From CAZOZP01 sp964584325 (GTDB taxonomy: Bacteria > Bacteroidota > Ignavibacteria > Ignavibacteriales > Melioribacteraceae): a stretch of DNA of 7,002 bases. Shown here in pieces: positions 5,657 to 7,002 of the stretch. The position numbers were made by a program, and so were the translations under genes. The notes below the pieces were generated by a model that saw nothing but the letters and a program-made list of their open reading frames with translations, was not told the DNA's origin and did not search any database. The number at the start of each line of letters is the position of its first letter. The stretch's first letter is position 1. Where the stretch lies: positions 1-7,002 of the forward strand of contig CAZOZP010000101.1 in NCBI GenBank assembly GCA_964584325.1, given 5' to 3'.

Positions 5657-6310
5657 ATGAACATTGAGAGTTACAAAATATTGATTTCAAACTTACCCGT
5701 AAGACAACAATGTTTTACGACAAAGCGAACGACTTGGACAAAAGCAGAGAGTGAAATTCATTGGCTAAAAAATCTCAATGACAGGTTGTTTGGCGACAAA
5801 AAAACTTTGACTATAAGCCGTCAGGACATTTTTGAAACAATGGAGCCAAGAGAAGCAATTATCAAGTCAATTTATTGGGGCTACACAGCAGGAATGCGTG
5901 GAAATCATTTTGTAAATATTCTCAAACATATTGACACCATTGAAAATGTCTTGCTGCCGTTAAAAGAAAATTTAAACTCTACAACCACGGACTTTAACTA
6001 CCTGACGTTAACTTTTAAGAATGTTGGAGGACTCGGACTATCAACATACAGCAAACTACTTTACTTTTTCAAAATATCATTTAATGGCAATCCTTGCCTA
6101 ATACTTGACCAGCGACTTATTGATGTTTTTGCAAGTAAGACATATTCTAACTTTCAACTTCTAAATAAAATACGATATAGCAACGCTGAGAAAAAGTATC
6201 TTGACTTTTTACAGCTTACAAGACAGCTTGCCAACGACATTGAAACAAATGGAGAAAACATTGAGCTATTCCTTTTTACTTTCGGAAACAATTTAAAACA
6301 CAAACAATGA
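5657..6310 (+). CDS. OGG/HhH-fold DNA glycosylase-like protein
   Basis: This 217-residue protein has an N-terminal helical part (20-100) and a helix-hairpin-helix-like stretch NVGGLGLSTYSKLLYF (122-137). This is followed by a hydrophobic turn ending in LILDQRLIDVF (148-158), where D151 sits where the HhH-GPD catalytic aspartate (VPVDxH in OGG1) is expected. The lysine that forms the Schiff base in bifunctional OGG1-type enzymes is not at the expected site (GLGLS in place of GVGTK), so it may be monofunctional, act on another modified base, or only bind DNA. It resembles proteins annotated as 8-oxoguanine DNA glycosylase OGG-fold, recalled from memory. There is no clear Shine-Dalgarno before the ATG; the upstream attC-like element leaves only a 22-nt leader. 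It overlaps the nuclease-like gene by ATGA, implying joint action on modified or foreign DNA. The fold call is moderate; the substrate is unknown. Confidence 0.55.
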   Translation: MNIESYKILISNLPVRQQCFTTKRTTWTKAESEIHWLKNLNDRLFGDKKTLTISRQDIFETMEPREAIIKSIYWGYTAGMRGNHFVNILKHIDTIENVLLPLKENLNSTTTDFNYLTLTFKNVGGLGLSTYSKLLYFFKISFNGNPCLILDQRLIDVFASKTYSNFQLLNKIRYSNAEKKYLDFLQLTRQLANDIETNGENIELFLFTFGNNLKHKQ

Positions 6311-6909
6311 CGCATAATATTGGGGAAGAAATAGCAGGAACATATTTGAAAGTTTGCAAGGACTGTGATTTTGTAGAATATAATCTCTATACAACTGAAG
6401 TGCAAGGAGAAATTGATGTTGTAGGAATTAATACAAAAAACAAAAAGGTCTTTATATGTGAAGTAGCTATTCATTTAGAAACGGGTATTCAATACACTAA
6501 AAACAATCAACCTGATAACTACAACCGCTTTGTAAAAAAATTTGAGAAGGATATAACATATGCGAACAATAGATTTGACGAGAGCTACGAAAAAACTTTT
6601 ATGTTATGGTCGCCCATCGTTAAAAATCAGAAGAAGACGGCAAAACACAACCAATTAAATGCTCTAAAAGAAGTTCAAAAGCACATAAAAGAGAATTACA
6701 AAGTGGACTTGCAACTAATAATTAACCAGACTTTTATGGACTGCTTAGATGAGTTAAGAGACTATGCTGGCAAACAAACAGTTGAGTTAAAAAGCCCAAT
6801 TCTGAGACTAATGCAAATTGAATATAAATTGGGACGACACACTTCCAAAGAGTTAAAAAAGGAAGCTAAAAAACAATCATTAAACTTGACAGGTAATGAA
6901 GAAAAATAA
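6307..6909 (+). CDS. PD-(D/E)XK restriction-endonuclease-like protein
   Basis: This is a 200-residue soluble protein. The order GEEIAGTYLK (6-15, E7/E8), QGEIDVVGIN (33-42, D37), a short turn, then VFICEVAIHLETG (48-60, E52) is the core of a PD-(D/E)XK nuclease: an N-terminal Glu helix, a beta-strand Asp and the E-x-K strand. The usual Lys is Ala here (E52-V53-A54), as in a family I recall with an EVA(I/T)H motif; the catalytic Lys may be supplied from elsewhere. FMLWSPIV (98-105) is a further conserved-looking strand. The C-terminal ~60 residues are Lys-rich and helical, suited to DNA binding. It overlaps the glycosylase-like gene by ATGA, so the two probably form a two-step system: one recognises or excises bases, the other cuts. 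That job is inferred; the nuclease fold is reasonably supported. Confidence 0.6.
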   Translation: MTHNIGEEIAGTYLKVCKDCDFVEYNLYTTEVQGEIDVVGINTKNKKVFICEVAIHLETGIQYTKNNQPDNYNRFVKKFEKDITYANNRFDESYEKTFMLWSPIVKNQKKTAKHNQLNALKEVQKHIKENYKVDLQLIINQTFMDCLDELRDYAGKQTVELKSPILRLMQIEYKLGRHTSKELKKEAKKQSLNLTGNEEK

Positions 6910-6918
6910 AAGCCGAAC

Positions 6919-7002
6919 CGCTAACAGGCGTTTGGCTCAATGGCGGGTTATAATTACCCCTAAAAACTAGACAACGACTTTAAGTGGAAATATGCTATAT
7001 TA
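6919..7002. repeat. Left half of a third attC-like palindrome (C), cut by the window end
   Basis: CGCTAAC (6919-6925) resembles R'', and AGGCGTTTGGCTCAATGGC (6926-6944) followed by GGGTT looks like the left arm of a Bacteroidota repeat whose partner would be a GCCAAACGCCTGTTAGCGG-like arm beyond the window. The arm differs from palindromes A and B but has the same position, 9 nt after the stop codon of the last gene. TTTAAGTGG (6979-6987) also occurs inside the loop of palindrome A (near 133-141). That it is a palindrome is an inference, since the second half is not present. Confidence 0.4.

Overview
The window is AT-rich in its genes, with ATGA gene overlaps and mostly weak Shine-Dalgarno signals. 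Together with protein sequences of Bacteroidota flavour, this suggests a member of the Bacteroidota (Flavobacteriia/Sphingobacteriia/Cytophagia type). That is a judgement from sequence style; no marker gene is present. No rRNA, tRNA, CRISPR array, transposase or integrase is visible.

Layout: (1) Positions 1-493 are non-coding and repeat-rich, holding a ~130 nt attC-like imperfect palindrome (104-236), a possible promoter, an AT-rich repeat and a strong stem-loop. (2) Positions 494-5258 hold a three-gene operon with 4-nt ATGA overlaps: a RecQ-type helicase fused to a ComF-like phosphoribosyltransferase (PRTase), a large protein with an unknown N-terminal region and a second ComF-like PRTase, and a DprA/Smf-like protein. 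(3) Positions 5259-5656 are non-coding and carry inverted counterparts of the left-hand repeats, then a second attC-like palindrome (5502-5635). (4) Positions 5657-6909 hold a two-gene unit with an ATGA overlap: an OGG/HhH-fold DNA glycosylase-like protein and a PD-(D/E)XK nuclease-like protein. (5) From 6919 to the end lies the left half of a third attC-like palindrome.

The main interest is the operon. DprA and ComF are natural-competence proteins acting on single-stranded DNA, and here they are joined to a RecQ motor. Pairing of a PRTase protein with a DprA-like protein is the hallmark of ShosTA, a toxin-antitoxin/anti-phage system. This locus looks like an enlarged relative with a helicase and a second PRTase. 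The glycosylase-like/nuclease pair next door also looks like defence. Both units are bounded by attC-like palindromes, so the region reads as a cassette array of candidate defence modules. The first module is additionally flanked by a long interrupted inverted repeat whose inner ends are matching stem-loops.
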